From positions 1 through 64,000 of the forward strand of contig JAGIAD010000008.1 in NCBI GenBank assembly GCA_017745075.1: DNA of 64,000 nucleotides, read 5' to 3'. The stretch comes from Sphingobacteriaceae bacterium (lineage in GTDB: Bacteria; Bacteroidota; Bacteroidia; Sphingobacteriales; Sphingobacteriaceae). Below are positions 33,504 through 42,825 of this stretch, piece after piece; position 1 is the first letter of the stretch; every line of letters starts with the position of its first letter. The position numbers and the translations under genes are program-made. A model generated the notes under the pieces. The model was not told the DNA's origin. It saw nothing but the letters and a program-made list of their open reading frames with translations, and did no database searches.

Positions 33504-34100
33504 TTAAGGAACAAGCGCGGCAATTTTCTCGCCGGAACTTTCTCTTCGGCTAACATCTGTTCGGGTAGCGACAAAATGATCGATGATCAGATTTGATTCA
33601 TTGCCCATAATCAGCGTGTGGAGCTGGGTATTTCCTTTAAGTCTTAATGCGCTATTGTCGAGAATTTCAGTATACAAACCTTCGCAACTGGTGTCGATGT
33701 CGGCAATAGCATTTCCTTTAAGAATAATCTGTAGAAATTGAGAGGCTAGCTTTGCTTCTGTTTTTACCACAGCATTTTGATCAGCCTCAATGCGGTAGAT
33801 ATCGTTTACATAAATAACGAGTTTACACCTTTCTTTGCTAAGCGAGCTAATGCGGATCGCTTCACCCTGCTGGGTTACTTTTACACTTCCTTCGTTATCG
33901 TCTGCATAAGATATTCCAACCGCTGGCCGTTGCACCAATATCACTTCTACATTTCCTTTTATCGAGATCTTTCGAAAATTCGGGGTCTTGTAAATCATGG
34001 CTTGTGTTTTTTCTGTTGCCCTTAAGTTTGCCGGAAGGGCAGCTGTTAAGGTAGTTACAGCAGATGCTATAGTAATTAGCGTTTTAATAGAGGTTTTCAT
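33504..34100 (-). CDS. GIN-domain (DUF2807) exported protein, copy 1
   Basis: A 198-residue protein with a signal peptide. It starts MKTSIKTLITIASAVTTL, and the mature part is a parallel-strand repeat region (GNVEVILVQRPAVGISYADDNEGSVKV, YRIEADQNAVVKTEAKLASQFLQIIL, ADIDTSCEGLYTEILDNSALRLKG) with regular short strands, typical of the putative auto-transporter-adhesin head GIN domain. It is a clear paralogue of the protein at 51238, with the same start and the same VEVxLVQR, NDDN/ADDN and LHTLIMG/RHTLVMG motifs. The two copies flank the FAS1/SusCD cluster. Function unknown, probably periplasmic or on the surface. Confidence 0.82.
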   Translation of the reverse strand: MKTSIKTLITIASAVTTLTAALPANLRATEKTQAMIYKTPNFRKISIKGNVEVILVQRPAVGISYADDNEGSVKVTQQGEAIRISSLSKERCKLVIYVNDIYRIEADQNAVVKTEAKLASQFLQIILKGNAIADIDTSCEGLYTEILDNSALRLKGNTQLHTLIMGNESNLIIDHFVATRTDVSRRESSGEKIAALVP

Positions 34101-34383
34101 CTGAATATTTAAATTTTGTTAAGTTATGCTGGCGTGCCAATGAAAACCGGCATACCAATATTATCTTTTCGTGCTTAACCAAGCTGGTGCCAAAAAGAAA
34201 ATGTTGTTTTAATTGCTTTGCAGCAAAGTTTTTTACTTGTTATTAATGTTAACCTGTTCGTTTTCGAACAGCCTATGTGCGGCAGTGAACAGTTTATATA
34301 GCCAGATTGGAAGGGGAGATCTTAAATATTTATTATTTTAGTAAATTAGGGTATATTGAATCAGTAGTTTTGAAAAAATCGCG

Positions 34384-35424
34384 ATGTCAGTAAAAATCAA
34401 TAGGCAAACACAGCAGAAATTTCAGCAGTTACTGGTTATTATCATTGCCTGGACCATAACCGGGGTTGTAATCGCTGTTTTTGAAGACCTTGTACTGCAT
34501 ACCCGGAATTCTTTAGGACCAGTACCTGGTTATACATTAATTTCTTCAATCGTCTTAAACGCCATTATTGGCCTTTTCGGCGCATTGCTGGGAGGAAGTC
34601 TGCTCGTATTTTTTGTAAATGTAAAGTATAACGATAAGCCTTATGGTTATACCCTTTTAATTGTGGCTATATCATTTTTATGCATCATTTTAATTGTAAA
34701 TGAACTGCTGAGCCTGTATGAACTGGGCGATTCGAAGAGATTTTTAAAAAACGGGTTGGTATGGGGCATCGTTGTTTCCATAACGCAGTTGCTGCTGCAG
34801 ATAAACAGTAAGTTTGGACAGGGGATTTTCTGGGATATTATCAGGGGAAAATACAATACACCCAAAGAAGAATCGCGGATCTTTATGTTTCTCGATTTAA
34901 ATTCATCAACTTCCATTGCCGAAAGCCTCGGAGATAAAAAATATCATGAATTATTAAAAGATATCTTTATCGATATTACCGATCCTATTTTGGAAAACAG
35001 GGGAGAAATATACCAATATGTGGGTGATGAGGTGGTAATTGCCTGGCGTTATGATGAAGGGTTAAGGAACAATAAATGCATCAATTGTTTTTTTGATATT
35101 AAAGCACACCTGTCTTTTCTGAAGGATAAGTATATTGAAAAATATGGCTTATTACCTGCTTTTAAAGCGGGTATTCATTGCGGAAAGATTATAGCAGGCG
35201 AAGTTGGGATTATAAAACGCGATATTACCTACTCTGGTGATGTACTGAATACGACTTCAAGAATCCAGAGTATGTGCAAGGAATTTAACCAGGAAATGCT
35301 GGTATCAACAGCGCTGATTAAAGAACTCCAGCTCACAGATCATTATACTACCCAGATGTTAGGTGCCATTAAACTTCGCGGAAAGGAAAAAGAAATGCAG
35401 ATTGTAGCCATAAAACCTGTTTAA
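34384..35424 (+). CDS. Membrane class III adenylate/guanylate cyclase
   Basis: A 346-residue membrane protein. The N-terminal part (about 15-150) has four hydrophobic segments (VIIAWTITGVVIAVF, SSIVLNAIIGLFGALLGG, LLIVAISFLCIILIV, GLVWGIVVSITQLLL). The C-terminal class III cyclase domain (about 165-345) shows the metal-binding Asp in FMFLDLNSSTSIAESLG, YQYVGDEVVIAW with the second Asp, GIHCGKIIAGEVG, and TYSGDVLNTTSRIQ with the transition-state Asn and Arg. It should make cyclic AMP or GMP. The base-specifying residues are not certain enough to choose. Its location next to the FAS1/SusCD cluster may be incidental. Confidence 0.9.
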   Translation: MSVKINRQTQQKFQQLLVIIIAWTITGVVIAVFEDLVLHTRNSLGPVPGYTLISSIVLNAIIGLFGALLGGSLLVFFVNVKYNDKPYGYTLLIVAISFLCIILIVNELLSLYELGDSKRFLKNGLVWGIVVSITQLLLQINSKFGQGIFWDIIRGKYNTPKEESRIFMFLDLNSSTSIAESLGDKKYHELLKDIFIDITDPILENRGEIYQYVGDEVVIAWRYDEGLRNNKCINCFFDIKAHLSFLKDKYIEKYGLLPAFKAGIHCGKIIAGEVGIIKRDITYSGDVLNTTSRIQSMCKEFNQEMLVSTALIKELQLTDHYTTQMLGAIKLRGKEKEMQIVAIKPV

Positions 35425-35830
35425 TACATTCATCGCATAGCTCAAATTTTGTATTATTCCTTTTACTGTTAATGTTTTTTTTGATCAGAAATGCTGTAAT
35501 TATTTTTTTAAAAGTTGCTTAAAGCTTTATTAAAACGATTTATTTAGGCTGTTGGCGGGCGCTGTTCTTCTGCGATCGTATTTTGTCGTAAAAAGACAGG
35601 ATAGTACAGGATGGGAATTTTATTACACCTTTATATATTTAAGAAATAATTTACTAACCAAATAACTTTTTAAACCAACTATTTAATTAACGAACGTTAA
35701 GACGATTTTATGCAATAAAAATCTACTCACCCTTTTAAGTCAGTTTTACATTTTTTAATTTCTAATTGATTTAGATCCATAGCTTTTTGTTGCCCAGTAT
35801 TTTAATGGCCGTTTATCCAATGAAATTGCT
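35425..35830. other. Promoter region of the FAS1/SusCD cluster
   Basis: A 406-bp AT-rich stretch without a gene. A mini-frame MKLL (35820-35834) overlaps the start of the first gene by ATGA. No convincing -7 element or terminator was seen. It presumably carries the cluster's promoter. Confidence 0.5.
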
Positions 35831-38056
35831 ATGAGTAAAATTTTACAAAAAATTTTAATCGTTAACCTGACGATTATATTCATTCTAAGCGCTTGCCGGA
35901 AAAAAGAATTTGATGAGTTCTATGGACGTCCAGAAACATTAGCCGATCCCATTTACCAGCAACTTCAGGCGAAGGGAAATTTTACCAGGTTTTTAGATTG
36001 TATAGATAAATCGGGTTATAAAGAAACCCTGAGCACGGCAGGTTCGTGGACTGTTTTTGCACCAACAGACGCGGCTTTTAGTGCTTACATGACCGAAAAC
36101 AACTTAACCGAGATAAATGCTACGCTCGCTTCGGCAATTGTACGTTATTCAATGACCTATGATGGAGAAAAACTGGAGCGCTTAAGCGATAATTTAACAG
36201 CTAAAGGTTTTGTTAAGAATACTGCATTTAGGCGACGTACTGTTTATTACGATTTTGTTTACGATGGTACAGATAATGATGGCAAAGCAATTAAGGTAAT
36301 TGCAGGCAACCGCAACGGCACCTATTTGCCAAGTGATTTTAATAATAAAAACCTGCCATTTTTTCTCAGTCCCTTTATCTCTTTTGCTGGTTTAAGTGGC
36401 TTGGACTACAATTATTTTTATCCAAATACCGAGTTTACCGGCAAAAATGTTGGCCCCGGGAAAATTATAGAGCAAGATATTGTCGCCGAAAACGGTGTAA
36501 TCCATATTATAGATAAGGTGCTTATCCCACCACCGAGTATCGATCAGTACATTGGTGCCAAAACGCAGTATAGTGCCTTCAAAGCACTTTTAGATAAGTA
36601 TGTAAGCTACAACATAAACACTGATATTACGCATCGCTACCAGGTGTTATCGGGTAAAAGTGATAATGTTTATGCTAAAAATTACAGCGTATTGCTCGGT
36701 TTTTCGCCAAACAACGAAAATTACTTAAAAGATGATGCCAACGATGCACAGGTTGGCATGTACACCATTTTTGCACCTACAGATGAGGCGGTAGAAGCAT
36801 ATTCAAAAGTATTGTTAAAATATTACGCCAAAAACCGTTTACAACCCGGAAACTATAAAGCCCAGTTAAACGAGCTGTTTTCTTTAAGGTCAGATATCAT
36901 CAGAGATTTTATCAACTCCCACTTATACAGAACTACGGTTTGGCCAAGCAAATTTACCACTGTAAACAGTTTTTTGGGCGAGACTACCAAACTGAGTACC
37001 TCAAATGTAGTGGATAAACAGTTTTTGAGCAACGGATTATTTTATGGTATAAATACTGCCCAGAATGCCAATGTGTTTGCTACCGTTTATGGAAAGGTAA
37101 ATTTAGATCCAACCTATTACATTATGAAGCAGGCACTGGATGTATTGGGTTACAGCATCCCGATTAAAACGGCTTCTTTAAAATATATTGTAATTCCGAT
37201 ACCCGATGCCACATTGGTAAGTTTAGGATTTTCATACGATCCGTTTTATCCTTCAGCACCCATTAGGGGCGACCTTAATATTTTAAGGCGATTGCTGCAG
37301 ACCCACATTATTGCCCTGGGCGACCGTGCAGTACCAAATTTTGCCACATCAGCCGGTATTTTGGAAACATCCGGTGGCGAATATATCAAATACGATAAAG
37401 GCTTCTTTTCTTCAGCCGGCACAGAAGACATGGCAGCTGTGGCTGATAAAACCGTAAAAATAGATTCTGTAACTACAGCCATTAACGGGGCAGATGCTTA
37501 TGCTGCCAAAGTGCTCATGTATACGGTACTTCCGGTGAGCAAACACATTGAAAAATACGGTACTTTAACAACCGACCCCTATTATTCTTTCTTCCAGTTT
37601 CTAAAAAACAATGTAACCCTTTATACCGCTTCCTCTGGTGCCATTCAAGGGGTAACAGACGGCTCACCCTACACTGTTTTTATCCCTACCAATGCAGCTA
37701 TACAGGCAGCGGTAACAGCAGGAGTTTTACCTAAGCTGGCTAACGGAAGTCCGAATTATGCACCTACAGATGCAGCAGAGATTAATAAGGTGTCTAAATT
37801 TATTCAATACCACATTATCAAAAACACAGTGGTAAGCGATGGACAGAAATTGGGTGCTTTTGAAAGCTTGTTAAAAAACGATTCGGGCGATGCAGCCAAG
37901 GTTACCGTAGCCACCAATACGACCAATTCCCTTATCCTTAAAGATATAACCAATACATCAGTTAATGTTTTGCTCGGCGCAGCAGATAGGAGCAACGTGC
38001 TTTCTAACCGGACGGTGATACACCAAATCAATTCTTATTTAAAATATCAATTCTAA
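35831..38056 (+). CDS. FAS1 (fasciclin) multi-domain lipoprotein, first of cluster
   Basis: A 741-residue lipoprotein (lipobox LSAC, Cys22). At least three FAS1 domains are visible by their H1 motifs: WTVFAPTDAAFSAYM near 75, YTIFAPTDEAVEAY near 310 and YTVFIPTNAAIQAA near 610. Each has a following H2-like segment, such as HIIDKVLIPP and VIHQINSYL. FAS1 domains mediate adhesion or binding of glycans and proteins on the cell surface. The gene is 6 bp upstream of a SusC gene, so this protein probably works with the transporter complex at the outer membrane. No enzyme motif is present. Confidence 0.87.
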   Translation: MSKILQKILIVNLTIIFILSACRKKEFDEFYGRPETLADPIYQQLQAKGNFTRFLDCIDKSGYKETLSTAGSWTVFAPTDAAFSAYMTENNLTEINATLASAIVRYSMTYDGEKLERLSDNLTAKGFVKNTAFRRRTVYYDFVYDGTDNDGKAIKVIAGNRNGTYLPSDFNNKNLPFFLSPFISFAGLSGLDYNYFYPNTEFTGKNVGPGKIIEQDIVAENGVIHIIDKVLIPPPSIDQYIGAKTQYSAFKALLDKYVSYNINTDITHRYQVLSGKSDNVYAKNYSVLLGFSPNNENYLKDDANDAQVGMYTIFAPTDEAVEAYSKVLLKYYAKNRLQPGNYKAQLNELFSLRSDIIRDFINSHLYRTTVWPSKFTTVNSFLGETTKLSTSNVVDKQFLSNGLFYGINTAQNANVFATVYGKVNLDPTYYIMKQALDVLGYSIPIKTASLKYIVIPIPDATLVSLGFSYDPFYPSAPIRGDLNILRRLLQTHIIALGDRAVPNFATSAGILETSGGEYIKYDKGFFSSAGTEDMAAVADKTVKIDSVTTAINGADAYAAKVLMYTVLPVSKHIEKYGTLTTDPYYSFFQFLKNNVTLYTASSGAIQGVTDGSPYTVFIPTNAAIQAAVTAGVLPKLANGSPNYAPTDAAEINKVSKFIQYHIIKNTVVSDGQKLGAFESLLKNDSGDAAKVTVATNTTNSLILKDITNTSVNVLLGAADRSNVLSNRTVIHQINSYLKYQF

Positions 38057-38062
38057 ACCGAG

Positions 38063-41000
38063 ATGACTCAAAGATATAATTATAGTTTTTTTATTTTATT
38101 ATGGTGTTTGTTGTTATCATCATTAACCTATGCCCAACAAATTAATTATGTAAAAGGCAGGGTTATTGATAAAAAAGATAAACAACCGATTATTGGTGCA
38201 TCTGTTGTCATTGTTGATAAAGATAAAAGGGTAATTAAGGGTGTTTCAACTGATATTGACGGAAATTATTCTTTACCGGTGGCCGATAAAACCTATAGAA
38301 TTTCAGTTTCCTACATCGGTTATAAATCTTCTGCGCCGATTAATATCGATAAAGCAGTTATCAATTTCCAGTTAGAGGCTTCAGATAACCAGATGGATGA
38401 AGTTCAGATTGTTTCAAGAGCCAAAACAAACAATGGAAGCGGTATGAGCATCGATAAACGCGACCAGACTTCCGCCACGGTGACCATTGATGCCAAAGAT
38501 TTAGAAGACCTTCAGGCAGCTTCTGTAGATCAGGCTTTGCAGGGACGGATGGCCGGGGTAGACATTACGGCAAGTACCGGCGACCCGGGAGCCCCGATGC
38601 AGATCCGTATCCGTGGTACATCCTCTATTAATGGCGCTACCGATCCTTTAATCGTGTTAGATGGTATGCCCTATGACATTACGATTCCTTCTGATTTTAA
38701 TTTTGCCACATCAGATGAGAACAATTACGGGCAGTTGCTGAACATTGCCCCATCTGACATTAAAGAAATCAGTGTACTTAAAGATGCAGCAGCAACCGCC
38801 GTATGGGGTTCGAGGGCAGCAAACGGGGTATTGATTATTACCACTAAAAGAGGTTCAATTGGCCCGCCTGCCATTTCGTATAATTTTAAAGGGTCTTATT
38901 CAAAGCAGCCAAGCCCGATCCCGATGTTAAATGGTAACCAATACTCGTCGCTCATATTAGAAGAATATTACAATGCGGGCCGTCAGTTTTCCAGCTCCGA
39001 ATTTGCCAAGCAGTTTCAATACGATCCGAACGATCCTTACAATTATTATAATTACAGCAACAATACCGATTGGCTGTCGGCCATTACCCGGGTTGGTTAC
39101 TTACAAGACCATAACCTTTCTATTTCTGGTGGAGGCGAAAAGGCAAAGTACCGTGCCTCGGTAAATTATTTTAACCAGACCGGTACAACCATCGGTACCG
39201 ATTTAAACCGTGTTTCGGCAAGGGTAAACTTAGATTACATGGTATCGAACAAAATCAGGTTCAGCTCTGATATATCATATACCCACATTGATCAGAATGG
39301 GCTTTTTACGCAGACTGTTAGAGATGTGGCCTATACTAAAATGCCTAACCAGAGCATTTATGAGTACGATGAATATGGGAATTTAACCTCCAATTATTTT
39401 AGTCCTGCGGCAACTGCACAGGGTTTATTCCTTTATAATTTTGATACCAAAAGGGTAACCGGAACTTTTAACCCACTGGCAATGGCCACCGCGGGTACTA
39501 ACCATCAACTGGGCGAACGCATTACCCCAAAATTTAGTTTACAATACGAGATTTTGCCAAGCATACTGCGCTTAAACGGAAGTTTTATGGTAAACATTAA
39601 CAACACCAAGGTAAAAACTTTCCTTCCGCAGATTGCAACGGGTCGTCCCTATACCGAAGCTGTAGTTAATACGGCTTCTGATGCAGATGGCGATTCTTTT
39701 ACCATGAATACCAGTATGACACTGGCTTATACGCCGAAATTGAACGACAGGCACGACATTATTGGTTTTTTGCGGTTTGATAGCGAAGACAGCCGCAGAA
39801 CCGGGCAGTACCTGTTTTCTACCAATACTGCTTCATCTTATTTGTCTGATCCATCGGTTGATAGCCGTACCAATTATTCGGGTTCTGCAAGCTCATCCCT
39901 GGGTCAGACCCGATCTGTGGGTTTATTGGCAAACGTGCAATACAAATTTTTAGACCGCTACATCATCAATGGGAGCATTAGGGGCGATGGGAACTCCAGG
40001 TTCGGTGCAGCAAACCGTTATGGTATTTTTCCATCGGTTTCCGGCCGTTGGCGGATATCAGGAGAACCTTTTATGAAAAAGGCCAATAAGTATATAGATG
40101 ATTTCAGTTTGAGGGCCAGTTATGGTAAGAGTGGTAATGTGCCCCGCTACGATTACTCTTATTTTAATATTTATCAGAATTATGGTTTTAGTTACCTGGA
40201 TAATGCCGGAGTATATTCTACCAATATGGAATTAACCGATTTAAGATGGGAAACCGTTACACAATCCAACCTGGGTATAACCTTAAATGTATTTAAAAAC
40301 TTCAATGTCGATTTCGATTTATACCGTAAACGTACCACAGATCTGTTTTACCCGGGTTTACAGGTAGCAAGTTACAATGGTTATGGTGGTGTAGATATGA
40401 ATGTAGGCACAATGGATAACCAGGGCTGGGAAGTTAACCTGAATGCCACCCTGATTAAAAAGAAAAAAATAAGGCTGGACTTTTCTTTCAATATTGCGCA
40501 TAACGAAAACGTAATACGCGAGGTTTCGCCTTTATACCCGAGAGAAAATAAAGCTAAAGTAACCAGTAACAACGTATACAAAGTATTTGTTCAGGAGAAT
40601 AACCCTTTCGGTTCCTTTTACGGTTTCAAGTTTAAGGGCGTATACCCCGATAAAAATTCGACAGTTGCACTTGATGAAAACGGGAACCAGATTATCGGCC
40701 CTAACGGCGATAAAATCTATATGCGTTTTGCTTATCCTTCTATCGATTATGTTTTCCAACCGGGCGATGCCATGTACGAAGATATTAACCACGACGGAAA
40801 TATCGATTACAAAGATATTGTATACTTAGGAAACGGTAACCCGAAACTAACCGGTGGCTTTGGAACCAACCTCACCATAAACGGCAACTTTCGTTTAGGT
40901 TTTAACTTCACTTTCCGTACCGGCTACGATATTATTAATGGTACTAAAATAAATACCACCAGTATGTATGGTTTTAATAACCAAAGTACTGCCGTGCTGC

Positions 41001-41338
41001 GCAGGTGGAAAAAAGAAGGAGACATTACCGATATGCCAAGGGCAATGTATGGGGCGGGTTACAACTTTTTAGGTTCAGACCGATACATTGAAGATGGTTC
41101 TTTTTTAAGGCTGAGTTCGGTGGTATTGAGATACGATTTTGCTAAAACCTTTATGAAAAGATTAGGTATGAAATCGCTAACCACCAACCTTACTGTTCAG
41201 AATATTTTAACATTTACCAAATATACCGGGCAGGATCCGGAGGTGCCGATTAAGTTAAACGGTTCGAATACGGTAATCGATAACTCTACCACACCACCAA
41301 TTAAAACAATCACTTTAGGTTTAACAGCTAATTTTTAA
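38063..41338 (+). CDS. SusC/RagA-type TonB-dependent transporter, cluster copy 1
   Basis: A 1091-residue outer-membrane transporter. A signal peptide (1-25, ending YAQQ) is followed by a carboxypeptidase-regulatory-like domain (about 30-107: VKGRVIDKKDKQPIIGASVV). The plug domain follows (about 120-265: QALQGRMAGVDITASTGDPG, LIVLDGMPYDI, VLKDAAATAVWGSRAANGVLIITTK) and then a beta barrel ending in F. There is no STN domain, so it does not signal through a FecR-type anti-sigma factor. It pairs with the SusD lipoprotein encoded 10 bp downstream. The imported molecule is unknown. Confidence 0.94.
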   Translation: MTQRYNYSFFILLWCLLLSSLTYAQQINYVKGRVIDKKDKQPIIGASVVIVDKDKRVIKGVSTDIDGNYSLPVADKTYRISVSYIGYKSSAPINIDKAVINFQLEASDNQMDEVQIVSRAKTNNGSGMSIDKRDQTSATVTIDAKDLEDLQAASVDQALQGRMAGVDITASTGDPGAPMQIRIRGTSSINGATDPLIVLDGMPYDITIPSDFNFATSDENNYGQLLNIAPSDIKEISVLKDAAATAVWGSRAANGVLIITTKRGSIGPPAISYNFKGSYSKQPSPIPMLNGNQYSSLILEEYYNAGRQFSSSEFAKQFQYDPNDPYNYYNYSNNTDWLSAITRVGYLQDHNLSISGGGEKAKYRASVNYFNQTGTTIGTDLNRVSARVNLDYMVSNKIRFSSDISYTHIDQNGLFTQTVRDVAYTKMPNQSIYEYDEYGNLTSNYFSPAATAQGLFLYNFDTKRVTGTFNPLAMATAGTNHQLGERITPKFSLQYEILPSILRLNGSFMVNINNTKVKTFLPQIATGRPYTEAVVNTASDADGDSFTMNTSMTLAYTPKLNDRHDIIGFLRFDSEDSRRTGQYLFSTNTASSYLSDPSVDSRTNYSGSASSSLGQTRSVGLLANVQYKFLDRYIINGSIRGDGNSRFGAANRYGIFPSVSGRWRISGEPFMKKANKYIDDFSLRASYGKSGNVPRYDYSYFNIYQNYGFSYLDNAGVYSTNMELTDLRWETVTQSNLGITLNVFKNFNVDFDLYRKRTTDLFYPGLQVASYNGYGGVDMNVGTMDNQGWEVNLNATLIKKKKIRLDFSFNIAHNENVIREVSPLYPRENKAKVTSNNVYKVFVQENNPFGSFYGFKFKGVYPDKNSTVALDENGNQIIGPNGDKIYMRFAYPSIDYVFQPGDAMYEDINHDGNIDYKDIVYLGNGNPKLTGGFGTNLTINGNFRLGFNFTFRTGYDIINGTKINTTSMYGFNNQSTAVLRRWKKEGDITDMPRAMYGAGYNFLGSDRYIEDGSFLRLSSVVLRYDFAKTFMKRLGMKSLTTNLTVQNILTFTKYTGQDPEVPIKLNGSNTVIDNSTTPPIKTITLGLTANF

Positions 41339-41348
41339 TTCAAAACTG

Positions 41349-42815
41349 ATGAAAAATATACTATATAGTACCGTTTTATTCCTGATCCTGGTGATGAGCA
41401 GCTCTTGTAATAAATGGCTTGACCTTCAACCCCGCGACGGGATCACCAGGCAGGAATTCTGGAAAACCAAAGAGGATGTTTTAGCTGCGGTTTCTGGTTG
41501 TTATGCATCTTTATTAGCGCCTCCTCCCGGCGTGGGCGATAAATCGTTACTCGAATACATGTTTATATACGGAGAACTCCGGGCAGATATGATTAGTGCC
41601 GGCCCGAGCATCACTACCGAAGAAACTGATATTATAAACGTAAATATTACCCAAGACAATAATATAGCCAGGTGGGCAGCATTTTACCGTACCATTAATT
41701 ACTGTAATACCGTACTTGATTTTGCCCCGGGTGTTAAAAGTACCGATCCTACCTTTACTGATGCCATATTGAACGGATATGTGGCAGAGGCGCTTACCTT
41801 GAGGAGCTTAATGTATTTCTACCTGTTGCGTACGTTTAGAGATGTGCCTTTAAAATTAACCGCCACGGTTAAAGATACCGATCTGCAGGATTTGCCAAAA
41901 ACCAAACAAACCGATATTTTAAAGCAGATTGTTACCGATTTAAAGAAAGCCGAGCAGGGAGCTGTTACCACTTATGGAAGCACCAGGCTGGATAAAGGCA
42001 GGGTAACTAAATTTACGGTAAATGCTTTACTGGCCGATGTGTACCTGTGGATGGAAGATTATCCGAATGCAATTACCGAATGCAACAAAATTATCGATTC
42101 ACAGCGTTTTGCCCTTGTTGGTGCAGGTTCTGGCTGGTACAACAACGTATTTTTCAAAGGTTCATCAATCGAAACCATATTTGAATTTGACCAACCGATC
42201 GAAAATCCATTTTATAATGTGTTGGTTAATACCAGGCGGCGTTTTATCGGTTCTCCATTTTTGATCAGCGAGATTTATATTCCGGATGAGTTAGATCCGG
42301 ATAATAATTATGATATCAGGCCGGTATCTTATTATAATTCGGCCATGACCATCCAAAAGTATGGAACAGAAAACCCTTCTTTCGTGAAATGGCAGGCCTA
42401 TCGCTATTCTGATATCATGCTGATCAAAGCTGAAGCCCTGGCTTTAACCGGTGGTGGTGCAGAGGCGCTGGCTTTGGTTGATCAGCTTAGGTTAAGGCGT
42501 AATGCGGTAAATGCCACAAAAGTTAATGTAGATCCTTCCAATACTGAAGGTATATGCGATTATATTTTGGCAGAACGTGCCAGGGAGTTTGCTTTCGAAG
42601 GCAAAAGGTGGTTTGATCTTTTACGTCATGCCAAACGCAGCAATTATAGCCGTATCGATATCTTGTTAGACCTGGCCGCCAAAACAGTATCGCCAACGCT
42701 TCAGCAATCGGCCATTACCAAGTTTAGAGATCCAAACAGCCATTATATGCCTATTCATCAAAGCGAGCTGTTTGTGGATCCCAATCTGGTTCAGAATCCA
42801 TTTTATACTAAATAG
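41349..42815 (+). CDS. SusD/RagB-type lipoprotein, cluster copy 1
   Basis: A 488-residue surface lipoprotein (lipobox SSSC, then NKWLDLQPRDGITRQEFWKT, the SusD opening). The TPR-rich body holds AALTGGGAEALALVDQLRLRRN and the conserved end segment ILAERAREFAFEGKRWFDLLRHAKR. It lids the upstream SusC and binds substrate. Shares an operon with the SusC gene and the next FAS1 gene. No sign of truncation. Confidence 0.93.
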   Translation: MKNILYSTVLFLILVMSSSCNKWLDLQPRDGITRQEFWKTKEDVLAAVSGCYASLLAPPPGVGDKSLLEYMFIYGELRADMISAGPSITTEETDIINVNITQDNNIARWAAFYRTINYCNTVLDFAPGVKSTDPTFTDAILNGYVAEALTLRSLMYFYLLRTFRDVPLKLTATVKDTDLQDLPKTKQTDILKQIVTDLKKAEQGAVTTYGSTRLDKGRVTKFTVNALLADVYLWMEDYPNAITECNKIIDSQRFALVGAGSGWYNNVFFKGSSIETIFEFDQPIENPFYNVLVNTRRRFIGSPFLISEIYIPDELDPDNNYDIRPVSYYNSAMTIQKYGTENPSFVKWQAYRYSDIMLIKAEALALTGGGAEALALVDQLRLRRNAVNATKVNVDPSNTEGICDYILAERAREFAFEGKRWFDLLRHAKRSNYSRIDILLDLAAKTVSPTLQQSAITKFRDPNSHYMPIHQSELFVDPNLVQNPFYTK

Positions 42816-42825
42816 ACTAAGTGAT

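Noticed and set aside
38063..41338. Minus- and plus-strand ORFs inside the SusC and SusD genes
   Set aside because: They are out-of-frame shadows of long, well-supported genes and have no own domains.
42772..42825. Upstream GTG start for the second FAS1 lipoprotein
   Set aside because: It overlaps the SusD gene and puts 18 residues before the signal peptide. The ATG at 42826 gives a normal lipoprotein start.
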